Shown here piece by piece: positions 6,166-11,637 of a DNA stretch of 11,637 nt (the stretch's first letter is position 1; each line of letters begins with the position of its first letter). Below the pieces are notes generated by a model, which was not told the DNA's origin, made no database searches, and was given only the letters and a program-made list of their open reading frames with translations. Location of the stretch: contig MUZY01000055.1 of assembly GCA_003266065.1 (NCBI GenBank), positions 1 to 11,637 of the forward strand, given 5' to 3'. Source of the DNA: Methanosphaera sp. rholeuAM130 (GTDB lineage Archaea; Methanobacteriota; Methanobacteria; Methanobacteriales; Methanobacteriaceae). The translations under genes and the position numbers were made by a program.

Positions 6166-6972
6166 ATGAATGACGGGTTAACCAACATAAATATCAGGGA
6201 TATTTTAAATTATAAACTGCATATTACCGTGTTAGTCATATTTCTCATATCAACATATATAGGTGTCATCAGATTTTCACTCTTTGACACAATTACAATC
6301 ATCATACTGCCGCTGGTATTTTCACTCTTTCTGTCACTTTTTGCATACACATCAAAAAGGATAGAATGGATACAAAAAAAGGAGTCTCAAACTGCCACAT
6401 TAATTTTCACAGTCATAATATGTCCACTTATAGCCAAGCTTGCCATTGTAAGCGGGGCAAATATTCACCTTCTCTATCAGACCGGACCGCTATTAATACT
6501 TGAAGAATTGGGGGACATACTGTGCGTATTAGTGGCTATGCCGATTGCAATATTATTGGGTTTTAGGCGAAAATCTGTCGGTATGGCAAGTTCCATATGC
6601 CGTGAGCCACAGATGGCCGTCATAATAAACAGGTATGGAGCAGACTCCGAGGAGATGAAGGGCTTGATGATAGTATACAGCATTGGAATAGTGCTTGGAA
6701 CGGTTTTCATGAGCCTGATAGTCAACATAATGTCATACCTACTGCCGCTTCATCCATATGCATATGCCATTGCATGCGCAATAGGAAGTACAAGCATGAA
6801 CGTTGCAGGACTATCTGCATTGTGCGTATTGTATCCGGATATAAGCAACCAGTTAATGGCATTCAGTGCAATAGCAAACCTGATATCTGTACTCTTAAGC
6901 GTGTACATATTCATGTTTATACTACTGCCTCTGGCCGAAAGGATATATTCCTTTTTAGAGGGATATCAATAG
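6166..6972 (+). CDS. second DUF3100 family integral membrane protein (paralogue)
   Basis: A 268-residue paralogue of the protein at 4721, alignable almost end to end. Matching landmarks are AKLAIVSG (90-97), EELGDILCVLVAMPIAILLGF (113-133), SSICREPQMA (142-151), LPLHPYAY (193-200) and AIGSTSMN (205-212), with the same helix order. It lacks the basic C-terminal extension of the first copy. Differences include GNLGT to GDILC in the membrane-embedded segment, which may change substrate or reflect a regulatory subunit. It lies 113 bp after the small membrane gene and is separated from it by a T tract, so it may be expressed separately. It has no small partner of its own; it might share the one upstream. 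The tandem copies look like a local duplication followed by divergence. Confidence 0.75.
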   Translation: MNDGLTNINIRDILNYKLHITVLVIFLISTYIGVIRFSLFDTITIIILPLVFSLFLSLFAYTSKRIEWIQKKESQTATLIFTVIICPLIAKLAIVSGANIHLLYQTGPLLILEELGDILCVLVAMPIAILLGFRRKSVGMASSICREPQMAVIINRYGADSEEMKGLMIVYSIGIVLGTVFMSLIVNIMSYLLPLHPYAYAIACAIGSTSMNVAGLSALCVLYPDISNQLMAFSAIANLISVLLSVYIFMFILLPLAERIYSFLEGYQ

Positions 6973-7116
6973 GAAATTGTAAAATAAGTCAATAATCAAT
7001 TCCACCATAATCAAATACAAAGTAACCATTAGATAGAATATATTAATGTAACAATATTGAACAATAATTTTTCAAAAAAATAATATAAAATCTAAACAAT
7101 ATTTAATTTTAAGATT

Positions 7117-7123
7117 AATATTG
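7117..7123. other. right arm of a weak dyad upstream of thiM
   Basis: AATATTG here pairs with CAATATT at 7097-7103 across a 13-nt spacer. It lies about 100 nt before thiM and could be an operator, but such AT dyads are common by chance in this DNA. Otherwise the 6973-7222 spacer shows only AT-rich sequence and the thiM promoter. Confidence 0.15.
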
Positions 7124-7160
7124 CTATTTAAATTAAACAATAATTATAATAACATCAGGA

Positions 7161-7174
7161 TACAATATAATTAA
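7161..7174 (+). promoter_or_regulatory. TATA box candidate for the thiamine salvage operon
   Basis: TACAATATAATTAA would place the transcription start near 7193 and give a leader of about 30 nt. That leader is too short for a TPP riboswitch, and none of the conserved TPP riboswitch segments is seen upstream of the gene. Confidence 0.4.
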
Positions 7175-7207
7175 TTAAGACAACAAAACAAATTGAAATT
7201 TAAATAT

Positions 7208-7215
7208 AAGGAGAT
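7208..7215 (+). promoter_or_regulatory. ribosome binding site deciding the thiM start
   Basis: AAGGAGAT lies seven bases before the ATG at 7223. A TTG at 7193 is in frame but would place this site inside the coding region, so the ATG is chosen. Confidence 0.7.
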
Positions 7216-7222
7216 ATCGTTT

Positions 7223-8074
7223 ATGAATGAGATAATAAACTGTATATGTGATTGCGTAATAAAACTTAGAAAGGAAAGCCCTCTGGTACATTGCATAACA
7301 AATACGGTAACGGTAAATGACTGTGCAAATGCAGTGCTGGCTATTGGTGCATCCCCCATAATGGCCAATGAACCACTTGAAGCAGAAGAAATGGTAACTA
7401 TAGTTAACTCCTTATTGGTAAATATCGGAACGCTAAACCAAAAACAGATAGAGGCTATGAAAATAGCTTCCCAAACGGCAGACAAACTGGAAAAAGCATA
7501 TGTACTTGACCCGGTAGGAATCGGCGTAAGCAATATAAGAAACCAGACATCCCTGGAGTTAATCGAATCGAATCCTACAATAATAAGGGGAAACCTATCG
7601 GAGATTAAAACACTTGCAAATCTAATAGGAATACTGGATGAATGCACACAGGCAAAGGGTGTGGACGTAGCGGATGGTGACGTTATAAACGACGATACGG
7701 TGGAGTCCAATGCACTGATAGTCAAAAACATTGCAGAGAAATTAGATACTACAATAGCAGTATCTGGCCCAATAGACATCATATCCGACGGTAAAGAAGT
7801 ATATGCAATAGAAAACGGTCATAAATTGATGAGTCAGATTACAGGCAGCGGATGCATGCTCGGATGTATACTGGCTGCATACAATGCAATCGCTTCACCG
7901 CTTGTTGCTGCAGTAACGGCAACGGCAGTACTCGGCATATCCGGTGAAATAGCAGCAAATACAACAAAGGCAAATAATAAGGGTACCGGTACATTCAGAA
8001 GCGAACTGATAAATGAATTGTCCAAGATAGATAATCAGACAGTTCAGGATTACATAAAGATTGGAAAAATATAA
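7223..8074 (+). CDS. thiM: hydroxyethylthiazole kinase ThiM
   Basis: A 283-residue ribokinase-like enzyme that phosphorylates 4-methyl-5-(2-hydroxyethyl)thiazole with ATP, the salvage route to the thiazole half of thiamine. Family landmarks: VHCITN (22-27), VNDCAN (31-36), IGASPIM (41-47), NIGT (67-70), LDPVGIG (95-101), RGNLSEI (122-128), VSGPIDIISDG (180-190) and the active-site loop TGSGCMLG (207-214) with the conserved cysteine at 211. The length is slightly above the usual 260-270. The start is ATG 7223 with AAGGAGAT before it. It heads an operon with thiE (16-bp gap) and an ADP-ribosylglycohydrolase gene. Salvage of thiazole suits a thiamine-requiring or thiamine-scavenging gut methanogen. 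Confidence 0.95.
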   Translation: MNEIINCICDCVIKLRKESPLVHCITNTVTVNDCANAVLAIGASPIMANEPLEAEEMVTIVNSLLVNIGTLNQKQIEAMKIASQTADKLEKAYVLDPVGIGVSNIRNQTSLELIESNPTIIRGNLSEIKTLANLIGILDECTQAKGVDVADGDVINDDTVESNALIVKNIAEKLDTTIAVSGPIDIISDGKEVYAIENGHKLMSQITGSGCMLGCILAAYNAIASPLVAAVTATAVLGISGEIAANTTKANNKGTGTFRSELINELSKIDNQTVQDYIKIGKI

Positions 8075-8090
8075 CACCGAGGCTTTTAAT

Positions 8091-8723
8091 ATGATTGATT
8101 ACAGCGTATATCTTGTTACGGACAAGTTTCAATTTTCTGAAAGTGAATTTTTAGAAATCATAGAAGAAGCCCTAAAAGGTAAAACCACTATAGTGCAGCT
8201 GAGGGAAAAAGACTCTGATACACTTGAATTCTATAATCTTGCAGTGAAGGTCAAAGAAATAACTGACAAGTACGACGTTCCGCTGATAATCAACGATAGA
8301 ATAGATATAGCCCTGGCAGTAGACTGTGCCGGTGTACATCTAGGACAAAGCGATATGCCCTGCAAGGTAGCAAGAAACATACTTGGTGAAGACAGGATTA
8401 TTGGAATAAGTGCAACCACATATGACGAGGCCGTACAGGCTCAATGTGACGGGGCTGACTATCTCGGGGTGGGTGCAATATATCCGACTGATACAAAAAG
8501 CGATGCCGGCGTATCCACACATGAGGATTTGATGAAAATAGCAGAAGAGATAACCATACCGACAGTTGCAATCGGTGGAGTAAAGGAAGACAACACTAAA
8601 GAGCTAATTGAAAAGTATGACTTCGACGGAGTGGCTGTCGTATCGGCAATCATGCTTAGCGACAATCCCCGGGAAACATCCGAAAACTTTTCAAAGATAA
8701 TGAAAGAATTAATGGAGAGGTAA
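8091..8723 (+). CDS. thiE: thiamine-phosphate synthase ThiE
   Basis: A 210-residue TIM-barrel enzyme that joins hydroxymethylpyrimidine diphosphate to hydroxyethylthiazole phosphate, giving thiamine phosphate and pyrophosphate. Landmarks: YLVTDK (7-12), VQLREKD (35-41), IINDRIDIA (66-74), GVHLGQSDMP (81-90), IGISATT (104-110), DYLGVGAIYPTDTKSDA (123-139), AIGGV (160-164) and GVAVVSAI (180-187), which line the pyrophosphate and thiazole pockets. A TTG at 8061 is in frame but would overlap thiM; the ATG at 8091 gives the normal family length and has GAGG (8079-8082) eight bases before it. It uses the product of the upstream thiM directly, so the two make a two-step salvage branch. The next gene starts 5 bp after its stop. 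Confidence 0.95.
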   Translation: MIDYSVYLVTDKFQFSESEFLEIIEEALKGKTTIVQLREKDSDTLEFYNLAVKVKEITDKYDVPLIINDRIDIALAVDCAGVHLGQSDMPCKVARNILGEDRIIGISATTYDEAVQAQCDGADYLGVGAIYPTDTKSDAGVSTHEDLMKIAEEITIPTVAIGGVKEDNTKELIEKYDFDGVAVVSAIMLSDNPRETSENFSKIMKELMER

Positions 8724-8728
8724 TTAAA

Positions 8729-9670
8729 ATGAACAGAAATGATATAAAAGCGGCCATAATCGGATCTGTTGTGGCTGACGCTCTGGGCGTTCCATATGAA
8801 TTTCATCACAAATATGAAATGACCGCAAATCCCGCTGTCGGAATGACCGGCTACGGCACATACAATCAGGATCCCGGCACATGGTCTGATGATTCATCGC
8901 TCATGCTTGCATGCATGGACAGCCTGATTAATGGCTTAAACTATGAGGACATGATGAGAAAGTTTGCACTGTACTACTTTGAGGCAGCCTACACACCGGA
9001 CAATCATGTATTTGACATCGGAAACACTACACTTGATGCCATAAACAACTACGCCAACGGCAGAAGTGCTCTTGAATCAGGCTGTGACGGTTTACACTCT
9101 AACGGCAACGGATCGCTTATGAGGATTATGCCTATTATACTGTATCTTTATGACAAGGACTTATCAGGTGACGAAAAGAGGGAAATTATCTATAACGTAT
9201 CTGCCCTTACCCATGCACACATTATCAGCAGGGCATCCTGCTATATCTATAATATCATTATAGAGGAAATTCTTGAGTACAGGGATGAACTGGACTTCAA
9301 GTCCATACTGGAAAATGCAGTTAAGAAGTGTCATGACTATATTGAAAGTGTGAACCTGTGTGAGGAACTTGACATGATATATACCGGTAGCATATTCACC
9401 TGGGATGATGATTCCATCCACGGCAAGGGCTATGTTGTAAACTCGTTGAATATTGCAATACATACCTGCTATCATAGTGACAGCTATAGGGAGTCTGTTT
9501 TAAGGGCTGTTAATATTGGTGGAGATACCGATACGAATGCCATTATCACAGCAGGACTATCCGGTCTGTATTATGGTCTTGAATCAATACCATCGGAGTG
9601 GATTGATGTTATTAAAAGAAAAGAGTACATCCTTGACTTGTGTGACAAATTCAGCAAATCACTGGAATAA
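8729..9670 (+). CDS. ADP-ribosylglycohydrolase (DraG/ARH) family protein
   Basis: A 313-residue all-helical hydrolase of the ADP-ribosylglycohydrolase superfamily, which removes ADP-ribose from proteins or small molecules using two divalent metals. Landmarks: GSVVADALGVPYEF (12-25), the metal-ligand stretch GTWSDDSS (50-57), GNGSLMRIMP (126-135), LTHAH (160-164) and the second ligand set NIGGDTDTNA (262-271) with D266 and D268. All catalytic-type residues appear intact and the length is typical. It follows thiE by 5 bp with GGAGAGGT inside the end of thiE, so it belongs to the thiamine salvage operon. The substrate is unknown; a role in handling an ADP-ribose-like or NAD-derived thiazole intermediate, or an ADP-ribosylated pathway enzyme, is inference. 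E. coli also has an ARH-family gene (yegU) near thiMD, to my recollection. Confidence 0.9.
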   Translation: MNRNDIKAAIIGSVVADALGVPYEFHHKYEMTANPAVGMTGYGTYNQDPGTWSDDSSLMLACMDSLINGLNYEDMMRKFALYYFEAAYTPDNHVFDIGNTTLDAINNYANGRSALESGCDGLHSNGNGSLMRIMPIILYLYDKDLSGDEKREIIYNVSALTHAHIISRASCYIYNIIIEEILEYRDELDFKSILENAVKKCHDYIESVNLCEELDMIYTGSIFTWDDDSIHGKGYVVNSLNIAIHTCYHSDSYRESVLRAVNIGGDTDTNAIITAGLSGLYYGLESIPSEWIDVIKRKEYILDLCDKFSKSLE

Positions 9671-9790
9671 TTTGAATCGTCCGGGAAACTACATCATTGA
9701 TTTTCACATTTAAAAATCAGCTAATCAACGTATCTGTCCATACCTATCCATTAAAATGTGACAGATTATTGATGAAATCATAATCGATAA
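9671..9790 (+). other. 3' region of the thiamine operon with two short dyads
   Basis: Downstream of the hydrolase gene are TGATTTT (9698-9704) paired with AAAATCA (9713-9719), and ATCTGTC (9732-9738) paired with GACAGAT (9760-9766). No oligo-T tract follows, so the end of the operon is not clearly defined. Confidence 0.25.
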
Positions 9791-9791
9791 T

Positions 9792-9819
9792 ATTTATAAA
9801 TATGAGTTATAAATATATT
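9792..9819 (+). promoter_or_regulatory. two tandem archaeal TATA boxes
   Basis: TTTATAAATA (9792-9801) and TTATAAATATAT (9808-9819) are near-ideal TATA elements. They lie far from any protein gene downstream, which points to a promoter for a non-coding transcript starting between about 9820 and 9845. Confidence 0.5.
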
Positions 9820-9822
9820 AAC

Positions 9823-9845
9823 TGTATTACCCGTTGGGTAATGCA
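9823..9845. promoter_or_regulatory. dyad at the putative transcription start (operator-like)
   Basis: TATTACCC and GGGTAATG flank GTT; the core ATTACCC/GGGTAAT is a perfect 7-bp inverted repeat, extended to 10 bp with one G-T pair. It begins four bases after the second TATA box, exactly where an archaeal repressor would block transcription. Read as RNA it is a 5' hairpin. Confidence 0.45.
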
Positions 9846-10059
9846 TATAATTAAATAACTCCTAACTAAATATCTATAAAATGGGAGCAAATAGAAAAAT
9901 TAAAGTAACTATCAAGTTACTATATGAATTATGTTATTTTTTGATTTACAATTACGACTTGCAAATAACATAAATTCATTGTTATAATATGAAAATTTCA
10001 TTTGATATTTTTCTAATATTAGATTATTTATTTGTTTGTTTTTTGAAACCTCAATCGGA

Positions 10060-10103
10060 TCTATTTAGCCTTTTGGCTAAATAGACTAAATCAATTTTTT
10101 TTT
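10060..10103 (+). terminator. stem-loop followed by T9
   Basis: CTATTTAGCC (10061-10070) and GGCTAAATAG (10075-10084) form a perfect 10-bp stem (11 with the flanking T-A pair) with a TTTT loop. Ten bases further on lies a run of nine T (10095-10103). This is the most terminator-like structure in the window. Confidence 0.55.
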
Positions 10104-10930
10104 AGTTAACTTTGCCATTTTAAAACTATTTTTACTACACTTTTATCCTAAAATTAATTGTTATGTGTATAATATTACAATTCGGATAATATATTGCCAA
10201 CAATTAAAATTAACCATCTTCCACTTTTACAACTGGCATTATGTTAATATAAAATAATTTATAATAGTAGATACCTATATGAATTTTATTATCTGTTAGC
10301 TAATGTCAATAAATACATTTAATAATGATTAGCCGGATAATGTTAAAAATTTTTCTAATTATTTCTTCATTATACGCAACTATAACGAAACAAAAACAAC
10401 AAGATTCATCTAACACAAAAATCATCACCAACACAACATCACATCCCCAAAAAATATGCTATGTAAAAATGAAAACCTGCGAAAATACATGAAAACAATC
10501 ACAGCATATACATGTACCACCTACAAAATACTATAAACAATGAATAAACGGTTAGTTTAATACAAAAATAATACATGCCAAAAACATGACATAAAAAATA
10601 AACATGAAAAAATCATGAGGATATAAATAATAGAAAATTCTATGCCCTAAAAAGTATAGAAAAAATACCACCTAAAATTCCAACACCAAAAAAGTACAAG
10701 AACGCTATAGAAACATCCGGATAACACTTCCAGATTCCACATAACACAACTTACCCCCAATCATCTATAGCACTAACCTAAAAATTCACCCACACCACAC
10801 CACTCACAATCCTCAAGATGAAAATACACCTTGTTAACAAAAAACACTAAAAAAATACCAAACAGACTAAAATACAAATAAAAACCAGAAAAAAACAATA
10901 ACCACAACCAGAAAAAAATAACCAAATACA
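10104..10930 (+). other. gene-poor region turning strongly A/C-skewed
   Basis: From 10104 to about 10370 the DNA is ordinary AT-rich spacer. From about 10370 to 10930 the plus strand is rich in A and C and poor in G: in 10801-10920, hand counting gives 72 A, 26 C, 16 T and 6 G. The adjacent adhesin-like gene has a similar bias because of Thr, Asn and Lys codons, so this may be decayed adhesin DNA, but no frame stays open. The 13-mer AACCAGAAAAAAA occurs twice (10883 and 10906). No RNA gene or mobile element is recognised. Confidence 0.4.
10340..10492 (+). CDS. possible small secreted protein or remnant (50 residues)
   Basis: An ATG-TGA frame of 50 residues with a hydrophobic start (MLKIFLIISSLYATITKQ) followed by a polar Gln/Ser/Asn/Thr/Lys-rich part and two cysteines. 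This resembles the start of a small exported protein or a broken adhesin-like gene. The ribosome binding site is weak (CCGGAT directly before the ATG) and there is no clear promoter. It may be chance. Confidence 0.2.
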   Translation: MLKIFLIISSLYATITKQKQQDSSNTKIITNTTSHPQKICYVKMKTCENT

Positions 10931-10950
10931 TATAAATAATAATATATAAA
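10931..10950 (+). promoter_or_regulatory. TATA candidates for the adhesin-like gene
   Basis: TATAAATA (10931-10938) and TATATAAA (10943-10950) lie 108-127 nt before the ATG. Use of either would give a leader of about 80-95 nt. Local AT richness makes the choice uncertain. Confidence 0.35.
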
Positions 10951-11057
10951 CTAAATACCAATCTTTAATCAATTCAATAAACAATATTACAAATTGATAA
11001 AAGTTTTATTATGATAAACACATCACATAAGAAAAAAACAAGAAGAGATGAATTAAT

Positions 11058-11637
11058 ATGAACAATAAAATAATAAAAACGTTCATACTTGTAACGCTAC
11101 TGGCACTACTAGTAGGCCTAGCCAGTGCAACAGACGTATCCACGGATACTGCCAGCACGCCCACGAGGGACATACCAACTGATACTATATACACGGATAC
11201 TACTTCTAGTGTAGCGGAGGATACAACACCCACAACAACGGATACCTTACAGGAAAGCGTAACAAGTAAACAAACAAAAAATAAGGAAATAACCAAAGAA
11301 GAAAAGAATAAGAAAACCGCAAATCCAATCAATGTAGGCAATTTTACTGATCTAGAAAGTGCATTTGGTAGTAGTGATACGATTGTGACAGTTAACATTA
11401 CCGCGAACATAACACTAACAGGAAGTTTAAGTACAAGTATAACGTATTTAACGATTGAAGGTAACGGATTCACAATAAACGGATCCAATCAACACCAATT
11501 CCTAAACATAGATAAGGGATGTACAGTAACGATAAACAACCTCACCATCACAAACTGTTATGCACAAGAAGGAGGTGCAATACACAACAGTGGTACTCTT
11601 ACCATAAAACAATCCAACCTCACACACAACACAGCAA
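11058..11637 (+). CDS. adhesin-like secreted protein, N-terminal part (runs off window)
   Basis: An open frame of 193 codons continuing past the window end. It starts with a signal peptide: MNNKIIKTFI, a Leu/Val-rich core, and a likely cut after LASA (about residue 24). Residues 25-92 are a Thr/Asp/Ser-rich then Lys/Glu-rich linker with repeated TDT motifs. From about 93 a parallel beta-helix begins, with LTIEGNGFTING, VTINNLTITNC and GGAIHNSGTLTI followed by NLTHN, the hallmark of the polymorphic membrane protein-type repeats in methanogen adhesin-like proteins. Several N-x-S/T sites (NFT, NIT, NGS, NLT) suggest N-glycosylation. Such proteins are thought to act at the cell surface in attachment. 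The ATG follows GAGATG by seven bases. Full length and C-terminal anchor cannot be seen. Confidence 0.85.
   Translation, partial: MNNKIIKTFILVTLLALLVGLASATDVSTDTASTPTRDIPTDTIYTDTTSSVAEDTTPTTTDTLQESVTSKQTKNKEITKEEKNKKTANPINVGNFTDLESAFGSSDTIVTVNITANITLTGSLSTSITYLTIEGNGFTINGSNQHQFLNIDKGCTVTINNLTITNCYAQEGGAIHNSGTLTIKQSNLTHNTA

Larger units (their letters stand above)
9820..10104 (+). ncRNA. candidate structured non-coding RNA
   Basis: A stretch of about 285 bp framed by strong TATA boxes and a stem-loop plus T9 end, with no ORF of note. Between them lie successive dyads: a 10-bp stem with a 3-nt loop (9823-9845), AGTAACT/AGTTACT with loop ATCA (9904-9921), a 16-bp stem with one bulge (9924-9939 with 9963-9979), ATGAAA/TTTCAT (9989-10001), the palindrome TCTAATATTAGA (10012-10023), and an 11-bp stem with a TTTT loop (10060-10085). 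I do not recognise a known RNA family. It could instead be an untranslated decayed region rich in chance AT dyads, but the GC-containing stems argue against that. Confidence 0.35.

Noticed and set aside
7193..7222. In-frame TTG as start of thiM
   Set aside because: It would place the strong AAGGAGAT site inside the coding region; ATG 7223 is correctly spaced.
6973..7222. TPP riboswitch before thiM
   Set aside because: No conserved pyrimidine- or pyrophosphate-sensing segment and no suitable stem set could be found.
7171..7782. Minus-strand open frame of 203 residues over thiM
   Set aside because: thiM has all its family motifs on the plus strand; the reverse frame is Ser/Ile-rich with no recognisable domain.
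8061..8090. In-frame TTG as start of thiE
   Set aside because: It would overlap the end of thiM and add ten residues not typical of ThiE; ATG 8091 has GAGG at good distance.
10773..10961. Minus-strand open frame of 62 very hydrophobic residues
   Set aside because: It is the reverse reading of the A/C-rich stretch, which automatically yields Phe, Leu, Val and Trp codons. It has no ribosome binding site or domain pattern.
9671..11057. tRNA or rRNA gene in the long spacer
   Set aside because: No T-loop GTTCRA-type motif with matching stems and no stretch of rRNA-like sequence was seen.
11009..11488. Minus-strand open frame of 159 residues
   Set aside because: It lies opposite the adhesin-like gene, which has a signal peptide, a ribosome binding site and beta-helix repeats. 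The reverse frame is low-complexity Val/Ser/Leu.

Overview
The window looks like a piece of a low-G+C gut-type methanogen chromosome from the Methanobacteriales (Methanobrevibacter or Methanosphaera-like). The reasons are archaeal-style signals (TATA boxes instead of -35/-10 promoters, GGAG/GGTGAT ribosome binding sites, oligo-T ends of transcription units), a DUF2070 membrane protein, a two-subunit-type fumarase beta chain, very AT-rich intergenic DNA, and the start of a Thr/Asn-rich adhesin-like surface protein of the kind these methanogens carry in many copies. Species cannot be fixed from the sequence alone.

Layout. 39-1850 (minus): DUF2070 membrane protein, divergent from 2050-3230 (plus): fumarase beta subunit overlapping by 4 bp a membrane-anchored PsbP-like extracytoplasmic protein. 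3411-3879 (plus): two small overlapping genes, a coiled-coil protein and an AbrB/MazE-fold protein. 3880-4720: 840 bp without a clear gene, holding three GTTCA-N8-GAA elements at 31-33 bp pitch, two long inverted repeats and a 14-codon ORF with a good ribosome binding site. 4721-6972 (plus): a DUF3100 integral membrane protein, a small five-helix membrane partner, and a second DUF3100 paralogue with its own upstream region; together they look like a transporter set. 7223-9670 (plus): thiM-thiE-ADP-ribosylglycohydrolase operon, i.e. salvage of the thiazole moiety and its joining to the pyrimidine to form thiamine phosphate, plus a DraG-type hydrolase of unknown substrate. 9671-11057: 1.39 kb without a confident protein gene; its first part has TATA boxes, a series of dyads and a stem-loop followed by nine T (a candidate structured RNA), and its second part is strongly A/C-skewed and may be decayed adhesin DNA. 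11058 to the end (plus): 5' part of an adhesin-like secreted protein that runs off the window.

How it fits together. The coherent functional units are the thiamine salvage operon and the DUF3100 membrane set; the fumarase beta chain needs an alpha chain encoded outside the window. The most promising undescribed items are the structured intergenic element at about 9790-10104, the spaced operator-like array at 4045-4130, the DUF3100/small-partner system, and the ADP-ribosylglycohydrolase tied into thiamine salvage. Database comparisons were not possible; family names rest on motif recognition.
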